64,000 bases of DNA from Chloroflexota bacterium (GCA_016875735.1 VGOW01000005.1:39600-103599); one strand, 5' to 3'. Shown: positions 8,988 to 20,439, counted from the stretch's first letter. Made by a program: numbers and translations. Notes: generated by a model from the sequence alone, not told the origin.

Positions 8988-10181
8988 TCATCGGCGGAGT
9001 TTCACCAGCCTCGCCCGCGCTGCCTGCAACGTCTCCATCGTTTTGCAGAAGGCGAAGCGGATGAACGCTTTGCCCAATCTCTTGTTCGCTTCCGAGTAAA
9101 ACGCCGAGGGCGGGATGGCCGCCACGCCGATCTCGGCGGCCAAGTGTTTGCACATTGCCACGTCGTCATTCCAGCCCAGCGGCTCGATGCCAGCCATGAT
9201 GAAGAACCCGGCTGAGGGAAGCGAGACGGCGAACCCGGCATCGCGCAGTGAGGCGGCGAGATGATCGCGCTTCAATTGGTAATCGGCGGCCAACCCGGAA
9301 AAATAATCGTCGTCGAGAAAGAGCGCCGAGGCCGCGCCGTGCTGCATCGGCGTCGCCGAGCAATCGAGCACGAATTGATGAGCCAGCCGCACGGCGGCGG
9401 TGAGGTCGGGCGGGGCGATGATCCAACCGATGCGCCAGCCGGTGAACGAGAACGTTTTGCTCATGCTGCTGATGGTGACGGCGCGCTCGGTCATGCCGGG
9501 CAGAGTGGCCAACCGGGTGTGCCGCGCGCCGTCGAAGGTGATGTGCTCGTACACTTCGTCGGTGATGGCGATGACGTTCCACTTTTGGCACAGCGCGGCA
9601 ATCGCTTCGAGCTCGCCGGCGGTGAAGATTTTTCCCGTGGGGTTGTGCGGGGTGTTGACGATGATGGCGCGAGTGCGGTCGTTGAAGGCGGCGGTCAATT
9701 CATCGGGATCGATTGTCCATTCGATTGAAGCGCCCTGAGTCGTAAGGCGCGTCGGCCTCAGCGGGACGAAACGCGGCACGCCCCCGGCCATGATCACGTT
9801 GGGCGCATACACCTCGTAGTACGGCTCGAGGACGATCACCTCATCGCCCGGATTCACCAGCCCATCCATCACCGAATGAAGAGCCTCCGCCGCGCCGTTG
9901 GTCACCGTCACTTCGGTGTCCAGGTTCACCTCTTGCCGATAGAACCGGCGGGCGTGATCGGCAATCGCGCGCCGCAGGTCTATCGTCCCGTGCGAGAGCG
10001 CATATTGATTCTTGCCCGCGCGGATCGCGTCAATGGCGGCGTCTTTCACCAACTCCGGCCCGTCGTGGTCGGGGAAGCCGGTGGAAAGATCGACGGCATT
10101 GTGCAGAGCGGCCAGTTGTGTGATTTCGGTGAAGATGGATGTGCCGAAGCCGGCAACGCGGAGGGCAGGAGAGAATGGCAT
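8988..10181 (-). CDS. PLP-dependent aminotransferase, kynurenine/methionine aminotransferase-like
   Basis: The 397-residue fold type I aminotransferase has NTPHNPTGK in the mid domain, ITDEVYEH, and the PLP lysine in SSMSKTFSFTGWRIGW near residue 242. The N-terminal DLSTGFPDHDGPELV and NQYALSHG are typical of the kynurenine-oxoglutarate / methionine aminotransferase group rather than plain AspC. It could transaminate kynurenine, methionine or glutamine-related substrates. The start MPFSPALRV is chosen because TAGAAT lies 7 bases upstream, a leaderless arrangement; the longer frame extends across that promoter. It lies about 9 kb from the tryptophan cluster, so a kynurenine role is only suggestive. 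Confidence 0.85.
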   Translation of the reverse strand: MPFSPALRVAGFGTSIFTEITQLAALHNAVDLSTGFPDHDGPELVKDAAIDAIRAGKNQYALSHGTIDLRRAIADHARRFYRQEVNLDTEVTVTNGAAEALHSVMDGLVNPGDEVIVLEPYYEVYAPNVIMAGGVPRFVPLRPTRLTTQGASIEWTIDPDELTAAFNDRTRAIIVNTPHNPTGKIFTAGELEAIAALCQKWNVIAITDEVYEHITFDGARHTRLATLPGMTERAVTISSMSKTFSFTGWRIGWIIAPPDLTAAVRLAHQFVLDCSATPMQHGAASALFLDDDYFSGLAADYQLKRDHLAASLRDAGFAVSLPSAGFFIMAGIEPLGWNDDVAMCKHLAAEIGVAAIPPSAFYSEANKRLGKAFIRFAFCKTMETLQAARARLVKLRR

Positions 10182-10188
10182 AGCCCCA

Positions 10189-10194
10189 ATTCTA
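10189..10194 (-). promoter_or_regulatory. -10 box of a leaderless promoter (aminotransferase)
   Basis: TAGAAT on the minus strand ends 7 bases before the ATG with no Shine-Dalgarno motif between. A TTGTAG that could act as -35 lies 19 bases further upstream. A plus-strand TACAAT at 10215-10220 may serve the divergent STAS gene. Confidence 0.5.
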
Positions 10195-10265
10195 CCGGAA
10201 TTTGACTCCGGTGCTACAATAATCACCAGCCAACCATCACATCCCTCGAGGAGGAGCGCACACTC

Positions 10266-10599
10266 ATGGAAATTTCGACTCGCGATCACAAACGAGCCAG
10301 CGTCATCCGCGTGACTGGCCGGGTGGATTCCAACACCAGCCCGAACTTCGATCAGAAACTCAAAGAATACATCAACGCCAATCGGGTTCATATTCATCGT
10401 GGAGATGGACAAGACGGACTTCATCAGCAGCGCTGGGGTGCGCGCGCTCATTGCGGCGCAGAAGGCGGTAAAGCCCAAAGGCGGCAAGGTCGTGTTGTCG
10501 AATCCGTCCAGCAAAGTGCGCGAGGTTCTCAAATTGGCCGCGCTCGAATCGCTCTTCCCCATTTACGACGACACCGAATCGGCGGTGGGCGCATTCTGA
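10266..10599 (+). pseudogene. STAS-domain anti-anti-sigma factor, frameshifted
   Basis: The first frame gives MEISTRDHKRASVIRVTGRV and KLKEYINANRVH. The second, shifted by one base, gives FIVEMDKTDFISSAGVRALI through ESLFPIYDDTESAVGAF. Together they make one standard STAS domain of about 110 residues, including the DxxxISSAG phosphoserine region. The frame changes between about 10389 and 10396, so there is one extra base or two missing. A strong GGAGGAG site precedes the ATG. STAS proteins of this type bind anti-sigma kinases and are reactivated by PP2C phosphatases such as the next gene. It is either a true lesion or a sequence error. Confidence 0.75.
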
Positions 10600-10684
10600 G
10601 TCCGTCGCCCGGTTCTGCACCTCGACACCCCGGCGCACTTTGCGTTGGGGTGTTTTGATCTCAGGCCTCGAGGGAATAGCGTAG

Positions 10685-10690
10685 TACAAT
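10685..10690 (+). promoter_or_regulatory. -10 box of a leaderless promoter (GAF/PP2C gene)
   Basis: TACAAT lies 9 bases before the ATG at 10700, with no ribosome-binding motif in between. No clear -35 is seen. Confidence 0.4.
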
Positions 10691-10699
10691 CCTCGCGCG

Positions 10700-13600
10700 A
10701 TGATCTCCATTGAAGCCGCGTGGCCGTATCTGGCAATTTTGCTGGCGGCGCTGTTGGCCGCCGGAGCCATCCTCTACCGCCGCTGGCAGTCGCGGCGCGC
10801 CCTCGAACATCGCGTGGCCGATCTGTCCACACTGGCCGACATCGGGCGGGCCATCACCGACGCGCCGCTCGACCTCAGCCGCCTCGCCGACGTGGTCTAT
10901 CAGCAGGCCAGCCAAATCGTTGACACCAGCATTTTTCAACTCGGACTCTTTCACGGCGACCACTACCGATTGCTGATTTGGGTTGTGGATGGGAGCCGCC
11001 AACCCACCGCCGAATTCCGGCTCACCCTCGATACCCTCGGCATCGTTGGCTGGATGCGCGAGTCGCGGCGTAGTTTGCTCGTGCGCGATTTCGACGCCGA
11101 ACGCGACTCGCTCCCCGCCCGGCCTCGCTACATCTCGCCCGACCCGCCGCGCTCCGCCGTCTTCGTCCCCTTGCGGGGCGCCCACTCGGTGTTGGGCGCC
11201 ATCGCCATTCAGAGTCGGCGCCCGGCCGCGTTCTCCGAAGAACATTTGCGGCTGTTGTCCATCATCGCCAATCACGCCGCCGCCGCGCTCGAAAAAGCGC
11301 GAGTGTACGAACAGGCCCAGCGCCGCGCCGAACAACTGGCGACCATCGCCCAAGTGTCGCGCGCGATCGTTTCGACGCTCGAATTCGAAGAACTGCTCGA
11401 CGAAGTGCTCGACCGCGTCGAAGAAAACTTTGGATACAAGCGGGCGCACATCTTTCTTTTGCAGGATGATCGGCGGCTGGTGTTCCGCGCCGGCATCGGC
11501 AAGGGCGCGGCGCGATGGTCGGTGGAAGGCCTCGCCCACGACCTCGACGGCGCGGGACTCGTGGCGCGGGCGGGCCGCGCGCAGAAGGTTGTGTTCGCCT
11601 CCGATGTGTCCGCCGATCCCGATTATGTTGTTGGCGCGGGATTGGAAGATACGCGCATCGAAATGGCCGCGCCGATGGCGATGGGCGGCAAATTGCTGGG
11701 CGTGTTCGACGTGCAATCCGAAAAGCCCGATGCCTTCACCGACGACGATCTGCCGACACTGCAAACGCTGGCCGACACGTTGGCTGTTGCCGTGCGCAAT
11801 GCGCGGCTGTTCGAGATCGAACGCCGCCGCCGCCTTTTGGCTGAGACTCTGCGCGATGTGTCTGCCGCGCTCACCTCCACCCTCGATCTTGATCACGTGC
11901 TCGATCTGATTCTGGGCGGGCTGGCGCGAGTGGTTGTGTACGATGTCGCTTCCATTCTGCTCACCAACGATGTGGGCGAGTTGACGCTGAGAGCCACGCG
12001 CGGTTTGCCGGAAATGCAAGAGGCGGTGGGCGAGGTGTTGAACGCGCGGCTGTTTCCGAAAGGGGAGTCGTTTCCCACCGTGATCAATTTTGGCGAAGTG
12101 GATACGGCGGGCGAGTATCACGATCTGCTCTCACTGCCGGAGCCTCCTGCCTCGGCGCAGTGCTGGCTTTGCACGAGGAGCACATCGGCTACCTCGTGGT
12201 GGATCGCGCGGGCGAGCCGCACTTTCCTCGCGGCGAAGTGGAATTGATTGCGGCCTTCGCCTCGCAAGCCGCGATAGCCATTGCCAATGCGCGGCTGTAC
12301 AACTCGCAGATCGAGCAGGCGTGGGTGAGCACGGCGCTGTTGCAAGTGGCCGAAGCCACCACGCAGGCCACCGAAGTGAGCGAGGTGGCGCAGGCGGTGG
12401 CTCGCCTCACGCCCATGCTGGCGGGCGTGGATCGGTGCGCGGTGCTGTTGGCCGAAGGCGATGAGTTTGTGATCAACGCCTTCTATAGTGACAAGGGTGC
12501 TGTGCCCGCCGCCGAGCCGCCGCTCCGCTTCGCGCCCGCCGACTGGCCGCAACTGCAAATGGTGATCGAAACGTGCGAGCCGTTGGTGATCTCTGCCCCC
12601 GATCTCGACGACTCGATGCCCGCCGATCTTCGCCGCCTGTTTTCCGAAGTGGTGATACTTCTGCCTCTGTTGGCCAAAGGCCAAGTGCAGGGCCTGCTGG
12701 CAGTGGGGCAGGAGGCGGGCGAGTCGCCCTTCAACACACAGCGCGTGCGCTTGCTCAGCGGCATCGCCAATCAAACGGCGGCCTCATGCTCTATCAATCT
12801 CAGCAGGAAGAGGCGTGGGTGAGCGCGGCGCTGCTGCAAGTGGCCGAGGCGGTGGCCCGGCAGGCAACGCTGGAAGAGGGGTTGGAGGCCGTGGCCCGTC
12901 TCACGCCAATGCTCGTCGGCATTGATCGAGTCGCCATTTATCAATGGGATGAGTCGGCGCGAGTCTTTCATGCCAGCCAAATCGCCGGCCTCAACAAATC
13001 GCAGACGCACTTTCTCAAACAGATGCCGCTGCAAGCCGATGAGATCGGCGTCGATCCGGCTGACCCGGCTCAGCAACCGATTCTCAAATTCATCATGCCC
13101 GAATCGCTGGCCGATATTTTCTGCTGCCGTGAGGCGATGGTGTGGCCGTTGCGCGCGCGCGCGGCGATCTGCTGGGCGCGTTGGTGGTGGAGCACGTGCC
13201 GCTGAACGTGCTCGGTCGGCGGTTGAGCATCCTCGACGGCATTGCTCATCAACTTTCGCTGGCGATGGAGAACGCGCGGCTGGCCCGCGAAGTGGCGCTG
13301 CAACAACGGTTGGAGCGCGATGTGGAAGTGGCGCGCGACATTCAGGCCAGTTTTCTGCCCGAAGCCTGCCCGGTGGTGGCCGGTTGGGAAGTGTGCTCGT
13401 ATTGGCAGGCGGCGCGGCAAGTGGGTGGCGACTTTTACGACTTCATCCCGTTGAGACCGCGCGAGGATGGCGGTGAACGTTGGGGACTCGTGGTGGCCGA
13501 CGTGGCCGACAAGGGCGTGCCCGCCGCGCTGTTCATGGCCCTCTCACGAACGCTGATGCGCACGGTGGCGATCAACCGCATTGCTCCGGCGACGACCCTC

Positions 13601-13819
13601 GCTCGACTCAATGAACTGATCTTCGCCGACGCCAAAACTGATCTCTTCGTCACTTTCTTTTATGCCGTGTGGGAGCCCGACACCGGGCGACTGCCCAGCA
13701 CGGCAACCGGCATTCTGAATTCGATTGTGTCGGCAGTGCACGCGCACGTCGGAGTCACCGAAGCGTTCGACGATATGACAAGGGTAGCGGTGAAGCGAAA
13801 AGCGGAGAGCGAAGAGTGA
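10700..13819 (+). pseudogene. Membrane-anchored multi-GAF PP2C (SpoIIE-type) phosphatase, multiply frameshifted
   Basis: An N-terminal helix (AILLAALLAAGAILY) is followed by GAF domains, two related segments (QAWVSTALLQVAEA and EAWVSAALLQVAEA) that suggest duplicated modules, and a SpoIIE/PP2C domain (RDIQASFLPE, QVGGDFYDF, ADVADKGVPAALFMALSR). The coding frame changes near 12150, 12785 and 13150. Near 13690 the text jumps from WEPDTGRL toward GVTEAFDD, dropping much of the phosphatase core. Such proteins sense signals by GAF domains and dephosphorylate STAS regulators, matching the upstream gene. With four lesions in 3.1 kb it cannot be functional as written. Confidence 0.75.
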
Positions 13820-13825
13820 CTCGTT

Positions 13826-13902
13826 TTCACCACAGAGATCGCAGAGAACACGGAGATGAATTGAAAAAGATTCTCTGTGGACTCCGTGTTCTCTATGGTG
13901 AA
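13826..13902. repeat. Hairpin repeat, family A
   Basis: TTCACCACAGAGA at 13826-13838 is matched by TCTCTATGGTGAA at 13890-13902 with one mismatch. Internal copies of the AACACGGAG-type motif are present. The element fills the gap between the damaged phosphatase gene and the dehydrogenase gene. Confidence 0.7.
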
Positions 13903-13922
13903 TCACTTTGGGCGGAGGAGAG

Positions 13923-14837
13923 ATGAAAGAACAAATCGGTTTCATCGGTTTGGGCATTATGGGGCGGGGGATGGTTCGCAATTTGCTCAAGGCGGGGTTC
14001 ACGGTGCGGGTGTGGAATCGCACCGCCAGCCGGATGGACGAACTGGCCGCCGATGGCGCAATCCCCACCGGCTCCCCGGCGGAGGCCGCCTCCCACAGCG
14101 ACTTCGTCATCACTTGCGTGAGCGACACGCCTGACGTGGAGGCGGTGACGCTCGGCCCGCGCGGAATCATTCACGGCGCGCGGCCCGGCTCGCTGGTGAT
14201 CGACATGAGCACCATCAGCCCGCAGGCCGCCAAAGAGATCGCGGCGAAGTTGGCGGCGAAAGGCGTGAAGATGCTCGACGCGCCGATGAGCGGCGGGAGC
14301 GAGGGCGCGGCCAAAGGCACGCTGACGATTATGGTTGGCGGCGACGCCGACGATGTGAGTCGCGCCATGCCCGCCTTCGAGGCGATGGGCAAAAAGATCA
14401 CCCACATGGGGCCGACTGGCGCGGGGCAGATGACCAAACTGGTGAATCAGATTCTGGTGGTGGGCCACGCGCTGGCGATGAGCGAGGCCCTGCTCTTCGC
14501 GCAGGCGGGCGGGCTGGATTTGGCGAAGACGGTGGAGGCGCTGGGCGCGGGGGCGGCCGGCAGTTGGATGTGGAGCAATCGCGGCCCGCAGATCATCCGC
14601 CGCGATTGGCGGCCCGGCTTCACTATTGACCTTCAGCAAAAAGATGTGCGGCTGTGCTTGCAGGCCGCCGATCAACTCGGCCTGCCGCTGGCGTTGACGA
14701 GCATGGCCTTCAATTTGTATCGCTCATTGCAGGCCGAAGGGTTGGGCGGTGAAGGCAACCACGCGCTCATCAAAGCGCTGGAGCGGCAGGCGGGGTTCGA
14801 GGTGGGGTCTCCTGAAGCCATCGCCTCGAGAAGATAG
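13923..14837 (+). CDS. NAD(P)-dependent 3-hydroxyisobutyrate dehydrogenase-like oxidoreductase
   Basis: The 304-residue protein has the N-terminal dinucleotide motif FIGLGIMGRGMVRNLLKAGF and the substrate-region signature DAPMSGGSEGA, both standard in the beta-hydroxyacid dehydrogenase family (3-hydroxyisobutyrate, tartronate semialdehyde, glyoxylate reductases). The catalytic lysine should be in TKLVNQILVVGHALAMSEAL. The ATG at 13923 follows GGAGGAG and is preferred to an earlier TTG. The family reduces or oxidises 3-hydroxyacids in the cytoplasm; which substrate applies here is open. Confidence 0.9.
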   Translation: MKEQIGFIGLGIMGRGMVRNLLKAGFTVRVWNRTASRMDELAADGAIPTGSPAEAASHSDFVITCVSDTPDVEAVTLGPRGIIHGARPGSLVIDMSTISPQAAKEIAAKLAAKGVKMLDAPMSGGSEGAAKGTLTIMVGGDADDVSRAMPAFEAMGKKITHMGPTGAGQMTKLVNQILVVGHALAMSEALLFAQAGGLDLAKTVEALGAGAAGSWMWSNRGPQIIRRDWRPGFTIDLQQKDVRLCLQAADQLGLPLALTSMAFNLYRSLQAEGLGGEGNHALIKALERQAGFEVGSPEAIASRR

Positions 14838-14845
14838 GTTGATCC

Positions 14846-14885
14846 GGAGAACGCAGATGAACGCGGATTTTGCGGATGAACGCCG
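14846..14885. repeat. Partial repeat, family B half-element
   Basis: The sequence has GAACGCAGATGAACGCGGAT followed by a second GCGGATGAACGC, resembling one arm of the CACAGATGAACAC family seen at 17538 and 37671. No opposing arm is present. Confidence 0.35.
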
Positions 14886-15032
14886 ATTCTCTTGATGATA
14901 CGGGTTGTGCCTATCAGTTCCACCGAACGCTTTTGGGGAGGGGAGAAGCGCTCTCCCTCCCCCACCTGTGATTTTCAGATGCGCGCAAGCGGGGCCGGGG
15001 TGGAGGCCAACGGCGCATAACTTCTAAAACCC

Positions 15033-15108
15033 TTTATCCACGAAGCACACGCAGGGCACGGAGAATGTCGGCAAATCTTCGTGTGACTTCGTGGTCTTCG
15101 TGGATAAA
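15033..15108. repeat. Hairpin repeat, family C (TTTATCCACGAAG arms)
   Basis: A perfect 13-base inverted repeat, TTTATCCACGAAG at 15033-15045 and CTTCGTGGATAAA at 15096-15108, lies downstream of the Uma2 gene. The core contains GCAGGGCACGGAGAA, linking it to family A. The remaining bases between the dehydrogenase and Uma2 genes show nothing else. Confidence 0.75.
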
Positions 15109-15126
15109 AACTATTTCCAATAGACT

Positions 15127-15807
15127 CTATTGAAGTTTGCGTGCCTGCAAATCGGCAATGGCCTGCGGGGGCAGTTCGGCGATCTGGGCGAAGGCCGAGA
15201 GCGTGTCGGGCGTCTCCCACAGCCAGCTCACGTTGAGCCAAAAACCGGAGAGGACGGCGGAGCGATACACGCCGTCGGAGTCGGGCTTGACGATCTCCAG
15301 CGTTCCGCTCTGATTGCGCTGAAAGAACATCGCCCGTTTGCGGCGCGGGCGCGGGTCCACGATCCAGTATTCGGCCACCCCGCATTCTTGATATTCGATC
15401 AGTTTGTCGTCATAATCGCGCGCCACACTGTCGTCAGACACAACTTCGATCACCAGATCCGCTGGGCCGCTGATTCGTTTGCCGTCGGCGATGCGGGCGC
15501 GGTTGGTCTCGGCGATGAACACCACATCCGGCTCGCGGGAGGGGCCATCCGACCCACACTTCATTTCAATGGGGGCCGGGACGAGCACCCCTAATCTGAA
15601 GAACTCGACGAACAGCCCCAACAGTTTTGTCAGATAAGCAACTACTTGTTGGTGAACGATTGTCGGCGGCATGTGGTGAATGACCTCCCCATCGACCCAT
15701 TCGACGAGATGCTCTTCCTGCGGCAGGGCGAGATAATCGGCGTAAGAGGTTTGCCCGGCGGGTTCGGCTGCCGGAGGCGAGTCAATCGTCAGCAGTTGCT
15801 CGGCCAT
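15127..15807 (-). CDS. Uma2 family (DUF820) putative restriction-fold nuclease
   Basis: The 226-residue protein shows the Uma2 pattern: an N-terminal YLALPQEEHLVEWVDGEVI, SREPDVVFI in mid chain and DLVIEVVSDDS about 40 residues later, giving the PD-(D/E)xK-like acidic residues, then YDDKLIEYQECGVAEYWIVD. Uma2 proteins adopt a restriction-endonuclease-like fold and are abundant in cyanobacteria and Chloroflexota; their role is unclear. An AAGGAG site precedes the ATG and TATAAT lies further upstream on the minus strand. It stands alone between repeats. Confidence 0.88.
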   Translation of the reverse strand: MAEQLLTIDSPPAAEPAGQTSYADYLALPQEEHLVEWVDGEVIHHMPPTIVHQQVVAYLTKLLGLFVEFFRLGVLVPAPIEMKCGSDGPSREPDVVFIAETNRARIADGKRISGPADLVIEVVSDDSVARDYDDKLIEYQECGVAEYWIVDPRPRRKRAMFFQRNQSGTLEIVKPDSDGVYRSAVLSGFWLNVSWLWETPDTLSAFAQIAELPPQAIADLQARKLQ

Positions 15808-15868
15808 GGCGCGCTCCTTTGGTGATGAATTTAATTATACTGCTCGCGGGCGCAGGTTGCGCTAGTGC

Positions 15869-15919
15869 AGGGGCGACCCTTGCGGTCGCCCCTGTGGGGC
15901 AACCGCGAGGGTCGCCCCT
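15869..15919. repeat. GC-rich palindromic repeat, family D
   Basis: AGGGGCGACCCT (15869-15880) and AGGGTCGCCCCT (15908-15919) are perfect complements; the arms extend to 18 bases with one mismatch. It lies between purH and the Uma2 gene, at the 3' end of purH, so it may also act as a transcript-end hairpin. Confidence 0.7.
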
Positions 15920-15938
15920 ACAATCCATGATGTATCCC

Positions 15939-17486
<1,548 letters not shown>

Positions 17487-17494
17487 GGGCGATG

Positions 17495-17500
17495 ATTATA
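17495..17500 (-). promoter_or_regulatory. -10 box of a leaderless promoter (purH)
   Basis: Minus-strand TATAAT lies 8 bases before the purH ATG, with only CATCGCCC between and therefore no ribosome-binding site. Confidence 0.5.
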
Positions 17501-17537
17501 CTGCGGGGGCAACTGAGAGGAGCGCCATCATTTTGTG

Positions 17538-17585
17538 CACAGATGAACACAGATAGACACGGATTTTTATCTGTGCTCATCTGTG
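17538..17585. repeat. Hairpin repeat, family B (CACAGATGAACACAGATA arms)
   Basis: The 18-base arms CACAGATGAACACAGATA (17538-17555) and TATCTGTGCTCATCTGTG (17568-17585) are complementary with one mismatch. It lies between purH and the MttB-family gene. Confidence 0.75.
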
Positions 17586-17602
17586 TGAATCCGTGTGCCA
17601 GT

Positions 17603-19108
17603 TCATCTGCGGCGTGCGCGACGGTTGGGCGCGGAAACGGGTTTCGGTTCGGGGGGCGGCGGCGCGTGGGGGAGTTCGGCGTCGGCGGCCATTCCCGATC
17701 GGATGATGCGGCGAAGTTCGGAGTCGAGAATCGGATCGGTTTCGATGGGTGTGTATGCATCGAGTCGGCGCTCCACTTCCTCTTTCGCCCGCTGTTGAAG
17801 AGTCGAACCGCCGCCCTTCAGCCAGTTCTCGCGATTGTCGCGGTCGATCACGTGGCCGGGCAGATAAAGTTCCTGCGGCCAATGTTTGAGCGTGTGCTCG
17901 GCGGTGAGCAGGTGCTTCTCTTCGAGCAGATGCCGGGCGAGATCAACGGTGGGCACGTCGTCCTTCGGGGCGAACTCGCGGACGAAGTGCAGGGCTTGCC
18001 CGCACATCTCGTCGGCGAAAATTAATTTCTCGAGGCTGAACACGAGAACGTAATCGAGCATTCCCGGCCCGGAGACGGAATTCACTCCGGCCAGCGCGGC
18101 GAGCAGTGCGCTGCCGAAAATTTCGGCTCCGGCTTGCGCGTCGAGAAACTTTCCCTCACTCAGAGCCATGTATCCCTGCGTGGGCAGGCCGAGATATTTG
18201 GCGACTTGCACGTAGGCGGTGTCGAGATGCAGGGCTTCGATGGCGGCCATCGGCGACGACGATGTTTTCATATGAAAGGCGGCGGGCGCTCCGCCGAAGA
18301 GCACGGGCGTGCCGGGTTTGATGATCTGCGCCATCGTGAGTCCGGCGAGCACATCGGCGACGTGGAACACGGTGGCCCCGACGAGGGTGACGGGGGCGAT
18401 GAGGCCCATGAGGGTGACGGGCACGATCTCGACCGGGATGCCGAACTCGATGCAGTCGAGCAGATTCTGGCACGAGTCTTCGCCGTAACGGAAGAAGCCG
18501 GTGGCGGTGACGGTGAAGATGGACATGGGCCGGGCGATGAGGTCGGCTTTATCGCGGCGGAACAACTGCATCATCTCGGCCATGCGCGGGGTGCCGTGCT
18601 CGGTGAATGCGCCGGAGACGACGGGCTTGAGCGAGTTGGCGAGGCAGAGATAGAGTCGCCAGGCGTCGGAGATTTGCGGCTCGATGTCGTTGGTGGAGAA
18701 GGCGGTGGCGAGGTAGGCAATGTTTTGCAGGCCGTCGGCGAGGCGGACGTATTCGACAAAGTCGTGAGTGGTGGCCGGGCGAGTGTGGCCGGTGCGATGG
18801 TCGAGCACTTTGAGGCCGCTGGAGCCGGGGACGAAGTGCACGCGGTCGCCGCCGAGATTGGCGTGCGGCCTCCCGTTCCGATCGAAGAGGACGATCTCGT
18901 GTGGAGCAGAAGCAACGGCGGCATCCACCGTGTCGGGCGGGAGGAGGATGCGTTCGCCAGCCGAATCCAATTTCAATCCGTGATCCAGCAGTCGCGCTCG
19001 CAGAGCGGGGCCGCGCACTTCCACGCCGATCTCGGCCAAGATGCGTTTGGCTTCGGCCAGGAGGGTGGGGATCATGTCGTCGGAGATGATTTTGAGATGC
19101 GGTCTCAT
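17603..19108 (-). CDS. MttB-family (trimethylamine methyltransferase-like) protein, no pyrrolysine
   Basis: The 501-residue protein matches the MttB superfamily: [49 protein letters not shown] and a C-terminal [19 protein letters not shown]. In methanogens MttB transfers a methyl group from trimethylamine to a corrinoid protein and contains pyrrolysine; this copy has no in-frame stop and belongs to the non-Pyl group, some of which demethylate betaines. No corrinoid protein or activase is adjacent, so the acceptor is unknown. The start at MRPHLKII follows GGGAGAG; an upstream ATG 12 codons earlier is less likely. Confidence 0.88.
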   Translation of the reverse strand: MRPHLKIISDDMIPTLLAEAKRILAEIGVEVRGPALRARLLDHGLKLDSAGERILLPPDTVDAAVASAPHEIVLFDRNGRPHANLGGDRVHFVPGSSGLKVLDHRTGHTRPATTHDFVEYVRLADGLQNIAYLATAFSTNDIEPQISDAWRLYLCLANSLKPVVSGAFTEHGTPRMAEMMQLFRRDKADLIARPMSIFTVTATGFFRYGEDSCQNLLDCIEFGIPVEIVPVTLMGLIAPVTLVGATVFHVADVLAGLTMAQIIKPGTPVLFGGAPAAFHMKTSSSPMAAIEALHLDTAYVQVAKYLGLPTQGYMALSEGKFLDAQAGAEIFGSALLAALAGVNSVSGPGMLDYVLVFSLEKLIFADEMCGQALHFVREFAPKDDVPTVDLARHLLEEKHLLTAEHTLKHWPQELYLPGHVIDRDNRENWLKGGGSTLQQRAKEEVERRLDAYTPIETDPILDSELRRIIRSGMAADAELPHAPPPPEPKPVSAPNRRARRR

Positions 19109-19358
19109 GGCGGTCTCTCCCGAGTCGTTGGATAGCGCAATCATACTTGCCCGGCCTCAAAGAGCAAGGGGCGCCGCTGCCCGGAATCGGCGTGGTTTAC
19201 GGAACTTTTACGCGCGGGGTGTCGGCGCCTCCCGAAATCAGAGCGTTGCGCGAGAATCACGGTTTTGCAACGGAAGACACACACATTTTTTACTGATGTC
19301 GCGTGACATTTGCAGTAAGATGTCGCCAATAAGTACGTTGGCCGTGATCCTGACTGCA

Positions 19359-19598
19359 ATGCGCACCGACTCTGTTGTTCGCCGCCTCATTGAGCACTTC
19401 CATGACTCCTGCGCGCCCGACTCTCCGCCGCAGGCAGGGCGGCTTTACGAGTGCACTCGCTGTCAATACCGGGAGCGGGTGCCGCTGTTCGACATTGCGC
19501 CTGAAGAAGACTCAGGCGATACTCCCAAGCCTCGGCCGCAACTGCCCGAACTGCTTTGCCCCATCTGCGGCGGCCCCTTCCTTCCGGTGCGGGAATGA
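19359..19598 (+). CDS. Small zinc-ribbon protein
   Basis: This reading frame ends with two CxxC pairs, CTRC and CPIC, about 45 residues apart, separated by an acidic, Pro-rich loop. It fits a one-zinc ribbon of roughly 80 residues. I place the start at MRTDSVVRRLIEHF because the sequence before it is poor, but ATGs at 19296 and 19320 are also in frame. Function is unknown. The gene converges with tryptophan 2,3-dioxygenase. Confidence 0.55.
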   Translation: MRTDSVVRRLIEHFHDSCAPDSPPQAGRLYECTRCQYRERVPLFDIAPEEDSGDTPKPRPQLPELLCPICGGPFLPVRE

Positions 19599-19611
19599 GC
19601 CCGGCGGCGCA

Positions 19612-20439
19612 TCACAACTGAGTGCGCATCTTCCACAATTCGGGGAACAAAACGACATCGAGCATCCGGCGCAGGTATGAAACGCCCGCCGTGCCGCCGG
19701 TGCCCTGCTTAAAGCCAATGACTCGCTCGACAGTGGTAACATGCCGGAAGCGCCACTGCCGGGATAAGTCTTCGAGGTCGAGCAGCTCCTCCCCTAACTC
19801 ATACAAATCCCAATACTTCTCCGTATCGCGGTAAACAGACAGCCAAGCCTGTTCCACTGAGTCGTGCGGTGTGTAAGGCCGCGCCCAATCGCGGTCGAGA
19901 ACTTCGGGCGCGATGGCGAAGCCGCGCCGCGCCAGCAATTTGAGCGTTTCATCGTACAGCGATGGCGCGCGCAGTTCGGCCTCCAGCATCGAATACAGCT
20001 CGGGGCGATGCTCGTGGGGTTTCATCATCACTTCGCTTTTGTTGCCCAGCACAAATTCCAGCGCCCGATACTGGTATGACTGAAAGCCCGACGAGTTGCC
20101 GAGAAAGGGGCGGATGAGACTGTACTCGCTCGGCGTGAGCGTGCTGAGCACGTTCCACCCGCTGATCAATTGCTCCATCACTCGCGAGGCGCGCGCGGTC
20201 ATCTTGAATGCGGGCGCGAGGCGATCTTGCTTCACGTGCTCGCGCGCCTGCGCCAGCTCGTGCAGTGCCAGCTTGAGCCACAGCTCGCTGACGTGATGGA
20301 TGACGATGAACAGCAGTTCATTGGGGTCGGGCGAGAGCGGATGTTGCGCCGAAAGAATTTCGTCGAGATGCAGATAGTCGCCGTAGCTCATGGCTTTGCT
20401 GAAGTCGAGCTTTGCGCCGTAGTCGTGTGGCTGAGTCAT
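19612..20439 (-). CDS. kynA: Tryptophan 2,3-dioxygenase
   Basis: The 275-residue haem enzyme opens the indole ring of L-tryptophan to N-formylkynurenine. It shows [20 protein letters not shown], the active-site [11 protein letters not shown] with the substrate-side histidine near residue 49, the [13 protein letters not shown] segment, and [20 protein letters not shown], whose histidine (about residue 234) is the proximal haem ligand. Length is normal for bacteria. It is transcribed divergently from kynureninase across a 106-base gap, placing both steps of the upper pathway under a shared control region. Confidence 0.97.
   Translation of the reverse strand: MTQPHDYGAKLDFSKAMSYGDYLHLDEILSAQHPLSPDPNELLFIVIHHVSELWLKLALHELAQAREHVKQDRLAPAFKMTARASRVMEQLISGWNVLSTLTPSEYSLIRPFLGNSSGFQSYQYRALEFVLGNKSEVMMKPHEHRPELYSMLEAELRAPSLYDETLKLLARRGFAIAPEVLDRDWARPYTPHDSVEQAWLSVYRDTEKYWDLYELGEELLDLEDLSRQWRFRHVTTVERVIGFKQGTGGTAGVSYLRRMLDVVLFPELWKMRTQL

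Noticed and set aside
10700..13819. Several independent GAF/PP2C genes or programmed frameshifting
   Set aside because: The pieces are consecutive parts of one domain series, have no starts or ribosome-binding sites of their own, and include a missing phosphatase segment. Slippery heptamers with a following structure were not evident.
17603..19108. Pyrrolysine-containing trimethylamine methyltransferase
   Set aside because: The frame has no in-frame TAG and reads through as a normal protein, so it belongs to the non-pyrrolysine group.
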